NCBI GenBank assembly: GCA_905221605.1
Contig: CAJNDS010000167.1
Span: forward strand, 1-64,000
Reading direction: 5' to 3'
DNA from: Symbiodinium natans
Taxonomy: Eukaryota; Sar; Dinophyceae; Suessiales; Symbiodiniaceae
Length of the DNA stretch: 64,000 bases
The notes under the pieces are model-generated. The model worked only from the letters and a program-made list of their open reading frames with translations. It did not search any database and had not been told where the DNA came from. Below, piece by piece: positions 47,501 through 59,500 of this stretch. The position numbers and the translations under genes are program-made. Position 1 is the first letter of the stretch; each line of letters begins with the position of its first letter.

Positions 47501-50500
47501 TAAACCCCTAAACCCCTAAACCCCTAAACCCCTAAACCCCTAAACCCCCTAACCCCCCTAAAACTCCAAACCCCTAAAAACCCCTAAACACCCCCAAAAA
47601 AAACCCAAAAACCAAAAAAAAAAAAACGACAAACCCCTAAACGCGCCTTGGAGATTCCGAAGTCTCCCAGCTTCACGATCCAGCGCCGCGTCAGGAAGAT
47701 GTTCAGGGGCTTCCTTGTTGGGGGACTCAGGGAGGTGTTTCAGGGTTTAGGGTTTAGGGTTCAGGGTTCAAGGTTCAAGGTATAGGGCTTAAGGGTTTGG
47801 GTTTGGGGTGTATGGTTTAGGATTCATGTTTGGGTTGGGTTTAGGGGGGTTTGGGGCTTGGGGTTTAGGGATGGGGGTTTAGGGTTTATGGCATGGGGTT
47901 AGGCTTGGGCTTTGGGGCTTGGGTTAAGTTTAGGGTGTGCGGTGTGGAGGGGTGGGTGGAGGATTCTTGCATCTCAGGAACCAGAGACCACGAGACACTC
48001 CCACATTAGGGTACAGTACCCCAATCTATTCTCCTTTCCGTGGTGAAATGGGTTTGTGTAGGACAAAAATCGGATTCATGGCGTAGGGTTCAGGGTGTTA
48101 TGTTTAGGTTTTAGGTTTAGAGTCCCAATACCCATGATCAAGGTCTCCTCCGTCAACTTACCTGCCAGCAGTAGAATTCAGAGAATTCGGGAGCATTCTG
48201 TAGTTGGGTTCCTGAATCCTAAGCCCTAAGCCCTAAGCCCTAAGCCCTAAACCCTAAACCCCAAACCCCCCAAACTTGCTCCGGCCCAGGGTCAGATCGC
48301 GGTGGAGGATCTTACAGTCGTGTATATGCGACAGCGCAAGAATAAGCTGCAGGTGGATGTGCATGATCTGATCCTCCGTAAAGCGTCCTGGAGACAGGCG
48401 GCTTAGGATTTAGGGTATCTCTATATATACATATATATATATATATATACATACATATACATATGCATATATATATATATATACGGGTTTAGGCTTTAGG
48501 GTTTATATAGGGTTTAGGGTTTATATAGGGTTTAGGGTTTAGGGTCGCGTTGCGGGCAGAGCGGACACTTTATCACAGCCAAGGCACACAAGAAAAACAA
48601 CTGTACACTTCGTATGATGTTGTCTGCTGTCCCTGTCTTCTTCTATACATCATGAGCATTTTTAAAAAATGGGGTGGAGACCTTGCTGCCTTCGAGCCTA
48701 GCTCATCCGGTATGAGGCAAAAGTACAACGCCAAGGATACAAGCTCGACCAAGGTCCGTACCTCGCAGCACTCCCCCTGTTGGGAGCCCGTTCAGCTCGC
48801 AACACCCCAAAAGCGAATTCCAGCTGCCGGCGGATTCTCAACCACTATGTGCAGCACATCATTTGCTACGTTCCGTCTCTTGTTCCTCTTCATCTCGGCG
48901 CCGCTTGCCGAACCATATTGAGGATTTGAGGTATCACCTCTAGCTCGGTGCGTCCTCGCCACGAGACTTCCATGTGCCTGCGGGCATTCTGTCGATCCCG
49001 GAAGTTGTCGTCAATGATCATCTGCTCATGTCTTCTGGTGCAGATTAGCGTTCTCCTTCTGCCAGACAGTGCCCGGATGTCCAGCAGAGCTGGTAAGACT
49101 GACCCTGCTGGATCATATAGTCGTATACGCTCCTTCGTGTGCCACCTTACAAGCACACTGCGAGCTTCATCATAGTAGTACTCGTCATGTCGCAGCGTGA
49201 CTGGAGGCACATGATGTACGGCGCTGGCATTTCCGCCCCACTCACTTCTTGCCTGCCTAACTTCTCGAAGCGTTGGCTGTACAGGCGCCGGTCCCCAGGC
49301 AGGATTAATCACGATCGGGGGATTGGGAGGGCTATTGAGCATCCCAAATTGGTTTCTTTCTTGGGCCTCCCTCTGTACATCCCGGAACTGCCTTACTGCT
49401 ACCATGGGCCTCACGGGACCTGGCTCAGGCGGAAGGCCGTCGGCATTATGCACTTCTCTGTGAGGTGGCTCCACATCTGGTTCCTCTCTGTACACTCTCG
49501 CCCCAACCCTTCTACGTACAGCACTTTCGGACGTAGGTAACATAGCAACCCTCTGCTGTTCTTGATGCGGCTGTTGCTCCAACTCTACTCTGAGGTCGTC
49601 AAGATAATATCCTACGGCTGCAGCAGGCCCCAGAGGTAATGGGATGTCGTGAGGTACTACGCGAGGAGGTCGCATGATCTCGTCCGTCAGTTCATCTTCC
49701 TCATCTGGTTGTCCCTCATCGCTCTCTCCCCTCTCACTCTCTGGCTGCTCTCGATCCCTCTTCCTACGCACACAATGAATGAACACCGCTTTGCTACACT
49801 CCCACACAGCAATTGCGCATATCACAAGCATGCCAACAAGGACCCACAGAACCCGATCACCCTGCGCGTTTTCGCGAGTTTCGCCGTTTGCTTGCCCTGC
49901 ACTTTGACACAAAAAACAAGCTAGGATGACCGCTTTGAGGCACTGGGCAAGAGGACATCGGGCAGCATTCATGGTTTTCACACTTTTTTCAGCTGGCCAG
50001 ACCCCCGAACCCCCACAAGCAAGGCCCAGAAGCCTACAGAGCTCCCAATGTCTCTGCCCCCCAAGGCTCTTGGTGCCGATATCGCTTGTATTTCGTGCAC
50101 CTTCTACATGATATGCCTCTAGCGAGCCCTCTTCATATTTCTCTTTGAAGGTTTTAGCCCTGATTTTTAGATGGCGTGTGCGCCACTGTGATGTGGTCCC
50201 GGCATATACTGAGAGCGCGGCCATATTATCACTGAACATAAGATGTCTGGCCCTTTTTTGCAAGAGTTCTTCTAGCACAAACGCGTGTGCCTGCAGATAG
50301 TTCGCAGAAGTCATCAGCGAAAGCAGCTCGCACTCACACGATGATTGTGTCATAAAACTTTGCTTGGAAACAGTCCAGGCCACCAGAGAGCCCTCAGCAA
50401 ACACATGGGTGCACTCTACCGATCGCTCTGCGTCCGGCGCAAATGAAGCATCACCGTATGCTTCAATGATGCCATCGGCACATGGCACCTTTTTCCAGTC

Positions 50501-53500
50501 CTTCCACATGTCCCGATCGCTGGCCCAATACTTTAGGCCGTATTCAGCGGAGGCGGTTAAGTACGCTAGAACATGTAGCCCGTGTTGGTATATGGCCCGC
50601 GGGGCTTTCAGCAGTTTTGACGAAAGTTTGGACACGCTATGTGCTATCTCCGGTCGTGTTCTGATGGAGGCCCATAGGAGTTCTCCTACTAAGGCTTGCG
50701 CAGCCCTCACCTCCGCAACTTCAGGGTTGGGCTCTTCTTCGGGGTCTTTGTAGTGAGGTGGAAGAGGAGTAACTGGGGTTCCCAGTCCTTTCAGCTCCTT
50801 TTCGTACCTCTTCCCTAGCTCCTTAATGTACGCCGTTTGAGTGAGCATCAGGTTGCCTTCCTTATCCCACCCCAAATCCAGCCCCAAAAAGCGCGTAGGG
50901 TGTGCGGGGTCTTCGGATACGAACTGTGGTGCAGAACAATTCCAGATCCTCTTGACGGCCTCAATTACCGCTTCGACTAGTCCCCGACAGGCCCCGATGA
51001 GCAAATCATCGATATACACTACTAGCCACCCATCCACCCCGAGCTTTCCATCTCCCCGAAACTCCGACGCAGCTAATCCCCGTCTAGGCTCCTCAACCTC
51101 AATGAACCATAGACTGTCATCAACAAAGCTGGGCCACAGGCGATACTCTTTGCCGGCGTATGGGATTCGGATCTGCTTGAGGCTCAGGTCCCTCTCCAGT
51201 CCCCAATCCCGCGGTGATTGGTCCAGACCATACACAGCTTTCCGAATGACCCAAAGCACGTTGTTCTTTACTACCCCTCTGGCCACGATCACTCGAGGCG
51301 GAATTAGCACCACAAGTTCTTTTGGCGCGTTGGTTGACGCTCCTTTACCGGCTTCACCCCCTTTTGCCTGCCCCACCGCCGCCTCGGCAGCTTGCCTGTC
51401 TCGTGGCAACAACTCCGCGTTAAGGAAAGCTGTTTTGATGTCTACAGTTCCTATAGCAAATCTCCGTCTAGTTGCAAAGGCCAAGGCGGTTCGGAGATGT
51501 CCGATATCTATGCTTGCAGTGTATAGCGTGTTCTTCTTATCTGACCGAGAGATGCCCTCAGCGCTGCCAAGGAAATTCCCGCAAGCCACGATTCTACATT
51601 TCCGGCGGCCGTCTGGCGCCTTTAGCGAGAAAATCGCCTTTGCCGGTATGATTGTTACTTTCCACCCTTCGCTTTGCAGGATGTCAAGATGTTTCCGAGT
51701 GGTTGGCTCCAATGCACCTTTCTCGGAGATCAAGCTGTTCACTTCCGACTCCGCCGAGTCTTGCCAGAGATCCCACTGAGTCATCACTTCAGCGTTGGCT
51801 ACAATTCTGGTTTGCAGTACCGCAGATGGCGGTTTTTCTGACTCTTGTTCGGGATTCGTGCCTTCATCAAGCAACGCACTCGCATCGCTCACCAACTGAC
51901 CAAGGCACAAGCTCCGCAACTCGGCACGCAGGTGTTCTACTTCAGACCACACTTGGTCGATTTGTTCAACTTTTCTTTGCATGTCAACATCCTCATGAAC
52001 TTCACCATGCAACCACGCCGCAAGCTCAGATTCATGGAACGAAGCCAGTCTTAGCTGCCTTTCATCCAACCACGCGAGGTAGTTGTCCATGTCTGGCGAA
52101 GGTTCACCGTTAACAGTCTGCATGTTTGCAGTCTCACTCTCCCCCAAGAGCCAACCATCATCACGATTGATTTCCAGCTCCTGCGGAGAGCTCATAGTTT
52201 CATATGGGAGGTCAATGCCCCCAGCGCCAATATCACTGGTCTGCTCCGCAGTGTCGCTGTCCTCCAGACAACGGCCCAGCGCAGCGTCCTCAACCTCCAA
52301 CATGCCGTCATGCACAAGTTCCCACGCTTCACGCACGTCATCAGGACCAACATGCACGCACTCTACTGCCGTGTCAGCCCCTACGTCGGCTCTGAACTGG
52401 ATGGGGTCTCTCCCCCCATCCTGAACATCCCAACGTTCACATCTGGCCACACCCCAAGGTTCTGCCATGTCACCCTTATCTTCACTCTTTTTGTCAGTTT
52501 GGGTTATGCAATTTTTATTTGGGTTTTGGGGATTTTTGTCGCACAACCCAACGCAATCACCAGCTCTGCCACCACGAGGATTTATTTCCACGATAGGATT
52601 TTTACCAGAAGTTGTTCCCATGGTTACCCCGCAATAGCTGCAACGGCCTTCCGCTGTCGCGGGCCCCTCAGTTTCACACAACGAGCACACCCCAACAACC
52701 TCCTCTTCTGACTCTGCGCCCTGTACTTTATCAAGCAGCTTGTCGCTAGGCTTATTGGCCTGAGTCGGCTGAAAGTTGGGGTCCTTGGAGTCTCCCCCTT
52801 TGCCGCAGACTGATGGCAAGGCAAACCCAAAGCTTGTCAACAACTCACAGTGCTCACGCGGCAACTTCTGAACGCAACCGACGGTATACAGCAACAACAC
52901 CACGCGGCTTGCGCTCTTATCCCATGGCTCCGTGCCATGCAACTGATGTGGAGAAAACGCCGCGGGAGCATGTGCTGGCATGAACTGCCCCACTGTTGGG
53001 CCTGCGGGTAGTTGAACTACGCCAGGCTCTCCTGTGACAGCGTCACCCTTCTGCACTTGCACCCACAACCGGCCGCCTTGCTTGGGCATAACCAACGGAA
53101 TCCAATACGAGAGGCTGCCCGCGGCGTTGCTGCTATCTTTATGCGGATAAGTTGAGGCATTGACACTCAACGCTATGGTGCTGTACTCCGCTTCTGGGCA
53201 TATAGCCTTGGCGATTGCCGCGAGTAGACGGCAGAATCCTGGGCGTGCCCGACAGTACTGCGTCATTCCGACCACGCCCCCATGCCTATATGCCCCGACC
53301 AAGTGATGTCTCCCACTGGTTAGCTTGCCCGAGTTGGGGTTTGTTTTAAGGTGTTGCACATATGTAGACTGTTGCAGGAAGTCAATCGCGGCACATGGGT
53401 CAAAAGGCATCATCATCGCGAGGCGCGACGCCTCCCGATCCTCTTCGAAAGTTGCCTCATCGTTAGCAGTTACAGCTCTCACACCCTCTCTTTGAGGAGC

Positions 53501-56500
53501 TCTCTTACCCCGTACCCGCATAGCTGGCCCCGCTACTGGTGCATGTTTGCCCCGAACGCGACATTCCTGAGCTCCATGCACCGGCTGAGCTACTGGGAGC
53601 CGCTCCCCTTGGTGGAGCTGCGGTTCAAACGGTGGATCTTCACCCTCAAAGAGCTTGGTAACCACTGACAGCCTTTTCCCCACCCGAACCACGTATCCTA
53701 GTTTCACTAAGGATGCAGGGCACAGTACTGTGGCCGAGACTGCCTTAAGGTTCCAGGCCTGTTTGCGTCGTCTCAACCACGTCCTGGATAGGACTTGGAC
53801 TTTAGTCCCAAATGGCACAGGCTTAACGGCTGGGAATCCCATACTACGTAGCGCGGTAGCCCTCCACGTTGCCGCTGCTGCTTTGGCTGCCAAAGGCCAG
53901 AGCAACGGGTCACTGCCCGGTTGATGCAGATAGGTTCGCATCTGCGACTTAAGTCTGCCGACCACGTTCTCAATGCGACCGTTGCTATTCGGTTCCTGGG
54001 GACTGGCGCAAGTTTGCCGCAGGTCATGCCTAGATGCAAAAGCTCGCATCTGAGGGCTGACATATTCACTGCCGCTATCTGAGTGAACCCTATTTATGGG
54101 AAAACCCAATTCTCGAATTTGACTGCAGATCCTGCTGACCCCTTCTACAACAGCCGAAGGCGTTTTACACCTCAGAGGTTCTATGAAAACAATCTCCCCC
54201 CATTTCAAGCCCGGCACCAAACACTCCTTCTCTTCTGGCGTGAGGTCTCGGCCGTCTTGTTCACATTGCTCCAAGCACCCGTCATCCTGGGACGGTTCTT
54301 TTCCACCTATTTCCGGCGCGTCCTCCCAAGGCTCCCGCTCGACCCCTTCCTCATGAGCATCCTCCTCATCACGAGCATCCTCCTCATCACGAGCACCCTC
54401 CTCGGCCCCCGCAAACAACCCTCCCAGTCCACCCTCCTGGTCGGCGGACTGCTCGGCTTGAGCTTGCACTGGAGACAGAACTGGGCGACCACTTTCGTCT
54501 ACTGGTACTGTGAGACATGCTGTTAGAAGATACCTAAGGTTCGTAGAGACCTCATCGTCGGCTCTTTTGAATGGGCCGACGGTGTCTACTGAAAGCACAT
54601 ATGATGCGGGATGATGTATTCTGCGGTGCGCTCTCTGTCTCGCTCCAGAAGCAATGCACACTCTACACTGACGCGATGGTGGCCAATGCCCTCCTTTCAC
54701 ATGTGCCTCCCAATCGAGGCTCGCCTTGGCCAGATGTTCATGGTCACTGCCACCCAGCCCTTTCAAAACACCCCCCAACAGATCAATCATGCCTGGAGCC
54801 CACTTTGCCCATGTAGCTGACTCCCAGCCCTCATGCTTAGTTCTCTCTCTCTCCTCCCCTGCTCTCCCGATTCCCGGACCCCGCAGCAACGGAGGTATTT
54901 CGCGATTGCTAGCCCAGCCCGTGGGCTTGCGCTTGCAATGGCCATATGGGCCCTGATCGCCCGTGTACACCGTCAGCCCCAACTCTTTGGCAGAGATCTG
55001 AAACTCCTCTGTAGCCCAAAAGGACGGCACTCCTTTTCCGCTCTGATTGGCTTTCTGCATGATAGTGCTTTGCTCTTGAAGGTATTCTTCTGGGTCTTGA
55101 GGGTTTTCTACCAACATCCACGGCTTACTTAACTTCATGTCCTCTCGTGCGACCACCGCCACATGCATTATCAGGAGCATACGCAAGTACATCTCATCTG
55201 CATGCTGCACTTGGGCCTGTTGGGCAGGAGTAAGGTCCTTCAGCCCCCATCTCTCTAAGCCGCCTCTGCTCCGCAATGGAGGTGGGCCCGGCTCCACAAA
55301 TCGACATATGCTATTAGTGCCACACGGAGGAGCTGCCCAGCAAACGTCAATTTTTCCTGCAGCAGCGAGCTGCAACACATATCTAAAGGTCTGCGCGGAT
55401 GTTATGTCCTCACCCTCGCCCACCGAAATCACCACATAGCCCAAAGATTCTCCCAACCTCTCTATGGCCGCCCGTGATTCCCCACAGAACATGTGCACCA
55501 GCACCTTCTTTGCCCTCTCTATGCTCCGCCTCTTCCGACGGTTCCATACTAGTGCAGCTGAGTCCTCAGCAGCCCAGCTCGAAAGCTCCAACAGAAGCTG
55601 TATGGGGACCTTTGGCCAACAGGTCGTAACCATGTCCCCCAAGGCCGCAGCGACCTGTTCATCCTGAGCCACTGCCTGTATTAAGGTTCTAGTTTGGGCT
55701 TTTACGGTGCATCCCTCTCCCGACGCCCGTACGCTGAGTGCCCGGATAGCTGCCCCTACCGACTGCCGTCGATGCTCTTCTATCTCCTGAATCAATTCCA
55801 GGGCTAGACCTTCTTCCATTCTGGGGCAGCCCGACTCAACTGCCATTCGAATTGACCCACGCGTGGGATGCCACAAGACGCAAGTGTCTTTTTCCCAACT
55901 CACACGACACCCCATTCTGACAAGTGGTCCTACTGCCACTATGGTTTCTACATCATCATGCGTTACCAACGTCCCGCATGGCGTCGCGTAAAGGTCTACC
56001 GAACCATGAGCTAAGTCAACTTTCTTCTTCACGAGATGCTCTGTTTCTTCTCCAACTGCCTTTCGCAAACAATTTGACGCTCCTGAGTCCAATAGCCCGG
56101 TCCTGTTCTGAGCGTTCGCAATGCGGTACACATTAGGTTTGGCCCGCAGTGCTTTCGCCTGCATTTGTTTCAGCAACGACGTTGCTTCTTTAAGCAATTG
56201 CACGTGCTCTGTTTGTCCGCTATCCTGCCTCGCCGACTCATCAGTGACCCGGGGTCCCTCTTCTTCGACTCTTTTTACCGCAGTGTGTTTACCCCCCTTG
56301 TTCCCTTTGCCCTTAGATTTCGGAGGCTCATTTACGGATCTCTCGTTTTCAGTCCCTCCCTCACTCTTCTGGGAACTGCATTCGGCAGCTCTATGGCCCA
56401 CACCGCTGCACGCGTAGCATCTGGACGCCACATCTGCGGCTTTACTGAGTGCGACGCGGTCATGATGGAACCGACAATTCTTTCCCATCTTGCACCCTGT

Positions 56501-59500
56501 CTTAGACATCCAATGATAGCAGTTTTTGTTTGCACTGCCATCTGCGCCTTTCAACCCATCACCCTTTTTGTGCTTACCTAACCCTTTTGTGGGCTCACTA
56601 GGTTGTCCTTGACCAGGGGTGTCATCAGTCACTTTGGCTACTTTGGGCTTCTTGTTTGAAGCGGCGCCCTCAATAACCTGCAGTTCGGCTTGCAACATCT
56701 GGCCAAGGCTCATCGCTTTCGACTCTGTAGGCACGTGATCTATACTATGTTGATGGCGAAATGTTTGGATTCTAAACTGGGCTTCTGGCCAACCGACAAG
56801 GGCTTTACTCGTGAGAGTGTCTAGTCCAGAAATCAAGAGAGTCGAGTCTGGAATGGCTACCCCTAATTCAGTGGCCCGTCGAATCCAACGCATCCAGCGC
56901 CGAACCCCTCTGAGGGCTTCCCCTACTGCTTGGGGCGCTTCTGGCGCCGTCAGGAATTTGAGCAGAGCACTGCGCTCTCTCAACCCTCCAGGTTGGAAGG
57001 TTGTCAGCACCAACCCCACAAGCTCTATTGAGGAGAGCCTACGCTGAGCCACTGCCTCTTCCTTGATGCTTGCGGGAATGGCTTTCAGGAGTAGAGACAC
57101 AGCGCGCTGTTCTACTCGAGCATAGGGGCCATCCTCGAATCTAGTTGGTCGCGCAGGCTTCAGGGCTATTCTTTCTATAGGGGTTGACGACAGCCAAGCA
57201 GCGTAAAACTCCTGACTAACCTGCAACACTTCTAGCCACCATGTTGAAGCAGTAGCAGATAAATCCTTCATGCTGGGCCCTACCAAAGCTAGCCAATCCC
57301 CAGCTAGCAGCGGCGTGAGATCCTTCTCATTTTCTTTCACTTCCAGCTTGGGCAACTCTGGGATAGTCTTCACATCTTCTACGCGGCTTTCGGTGGACTT
57401 TGGGTGTTGCAGGGCCTGAAGCGCCGCAATTAGTTGCTGAATGTCTGACGATGGTGCAGCAGCTTGTTCCGGCCTAGCGCGCGGTGGGGATTCATGAGCA
57501 TTCCGTTTCGGCGATTGAGGGCGGCCTGGGGGTCTGATTTCTGTACCTCCAGGGGATATCGGGTAACCTGCTCTCGTGTATCTCACCGGCGTAGTGTGTC
57601 TTGTCTGATGCCCTGGGCTCACTGCGCCACTTCTGCCCGCTTCCAGTTGATGCCTCTGAAGGCGAGGCTCCTGCAGATCATTAACAGCCTGATCCGTCCT
57701 GGGCAATGGGTCTGAGGTTGTTGGCTTCAGTATTCTTGTTCGTTCTGGGGACCTTGTGCCCATTTTACCTGATGGCTCTGAGGGTGCTGTGGCTTGGAAA
57801 GGAGATGGGAGCCTACCCGACAAGACATCTGACAGCCGCGCTCCCGGAGTCTGCCTCTCAGCTTCTCTGCACACTCCCCGACCTCGCTCACGTTCCCTCG
57901 ATTCCCTCCTGTATCTCTCGGATCCAGTTTGCATCAATCCAGGCGTCCCTAAACTCTGGTTTTGAGACTCTGTGACCTCCGCTCCTTCTTTCATTTCTAC
58001 GTCCGGTACTGGAAACAACTGAAGTCCCGCTGCAGTCACCTGCCAGGCATGGGCTATTCCCCCAACCACCGTCACACCTTCCATAGGAACCCCTACGGAC
58101 CCGTCCAGCTTGGGCGCAGCAATTCCCTCCACTTGACGGGGTATACGCGTGAGACTATCTATTCGAGGATCCTCCCCGGGGCGGCCGTGAGTTGTCTGTA
58201 CACCCTGCCGATTGGCTGGTAGGTCTAGATGTGCTATCGGTCGCGCAGCTTCTGCTAGTAGGTCCGGCTCCTGCGAGCGGAATCCCGCAGCTAGCCGTAC
58301 ATCATGTGCCTCCAGCTTCAGCTCAGCCATTCTAGGCTCCAACAGAAGTTCCGACGTCGCGCTGCCTGGGCGCGCTCCGCTTCCACTTTGCGATCGCGAC
58401 TCCAACTGTTCCAACCTGGCAACTAATGGCTGCAACTGAGCCGCCATAATGCTTGACATCATCTCGCTCATAGCTGCAATCGCCGGCGCTTGACCCGGTT
58501 CTGCACTTGCCTGGACAGACCCTCCTGCAGCACGTGCAGGCGCTGCCGCTGCTAAGCCAGGCCCCACCTGAGTTCCCATGCGCGAGTGCAAGGGTGACCC
58601 ATAGTCGGGAACTAGCTCTTGCTCATCGGCTGCGTCTCTCACTCGCAGCTCTCTGCTGGCTGGAGAGCCATCTTGTCGCTGCGACCTCCTTGTCCCCCCG
58701 ATAGACTCAACGGCCGAGTGCAAAGAAGCTTGATCCTCTGCTGCATCTCCCAATAGCTGTCTCTCTATGGCCCCCAGCCCGTATGTAGCATCATGCCCCG
58801 CCGCCACATTCCTATGGACTGTGCCCGGGGACAACCCGGACCTCGAATATGGCGGGTGCCGTGTTTCATCGGCGAACTCTTCATCGTTCTCCTCTTCTGT
58901 TCCGCCAACGTTGCCCATAAAACTACCCCCTTCTTCTGGCGCTGTCTCTAACTGCTCCTCATAGTTTGGATCCCCATCGCCCCCATCCATGGCTCAACTA
59001 CAGATCTATAGCGTGTTTCGGGCTCATAACCCGCGTTGCGGGCAGAGCGGACACTTTATCACAGCCAAGGCACACAAGAAAAACAACTGTACACTTCGTA
59101 TGATGTTGTCTGCTGTCCCTGTCTTCTTCTATACATCATGAGCATTTTTAAAAAATGGGGTGGAGACCTTGCTGCCTTCGAGCCTAGCTCATCCGGTATG
59201 AGGCAAAAGTACAACGCCAAGGATACAAGCTCGACCAAGGTCCGTACCTCGCAGCAAGGGTTTAGGGGGCCAAGCGGCGGCTCGAGGGCTTCTAGGGGTT
59301 TGGGGTTTGTAGGGGCAAGCAGGTTCCAGGGTTCCAAGGGCTTGGTGTACGTGAGGCTCTAAGCACCGACAGTAAATACGAGCTACACTAAACCCTAAAC
59401 CCTAATCCCTAAACCCTGAACCCAACCCTAACCCCTGTATAACGATTTTACCTTTTTCTGGTTTTAGCTCCTCCTGGGGCGCAAGGACGAGGCCCGACTA

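Larger units (their letters stand above)
48546..59256 (-). mobile_element. Ty1/copia-type LTR retrotransposon, complete
   Basis: Full-length element read on the minus strand: 5' LTR 59032-59256, primer-binding site 59016-59031, one open frame 58990-48890, polypurine tract 48771-48778, 3' LTR 48546-48770. Integrase precedes reverse transcriptase, which is the copia (Pseudoviridae-type) order. The host sequence AGGGT is duplicated directly outside both ends (48541-48545 and 59257-59261), so the element landed in a TTTAGGG repeat. The LTRs appear identical and the frame has no stop, so the insertion is recent and may be competent. It lies in an intron of the NEK-like kinase gene and in the same orientation. 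At 10.7 kb it is about twice the size of a typical copia element because of extra domains. Confidence 0.95.

Noticed and set aside
48550-48921. 123-codon plus-strand frame, also seen at 59036-59362
   Set aside because: The shared part is the LTR read on the antisense strand and the rest differs; it is an LTR by-product.
50841-51779. 312-codon plus-strand frame
   Set aside because: It lies antisense to the reverse transcriptase region of the polyprotein, with no motif of its own.
59021-59031. Possible tRNA-Met gene around GGCTCATAACC
   Set aside because: Only the anticodon-arm match is present; no acceptor, D or T arm surrounds it. It is the primer-binding site of the element.
59032-59036. 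ACGCG (element sense) as a spacer between a 220-bp LTR ending in CA and the primer-binding site
   Set aside because: The same five bases also follow the left LTR, where host DNA should start, and AGGGT flanks both outer ends, so these bases belong to a 225-bp LTR.
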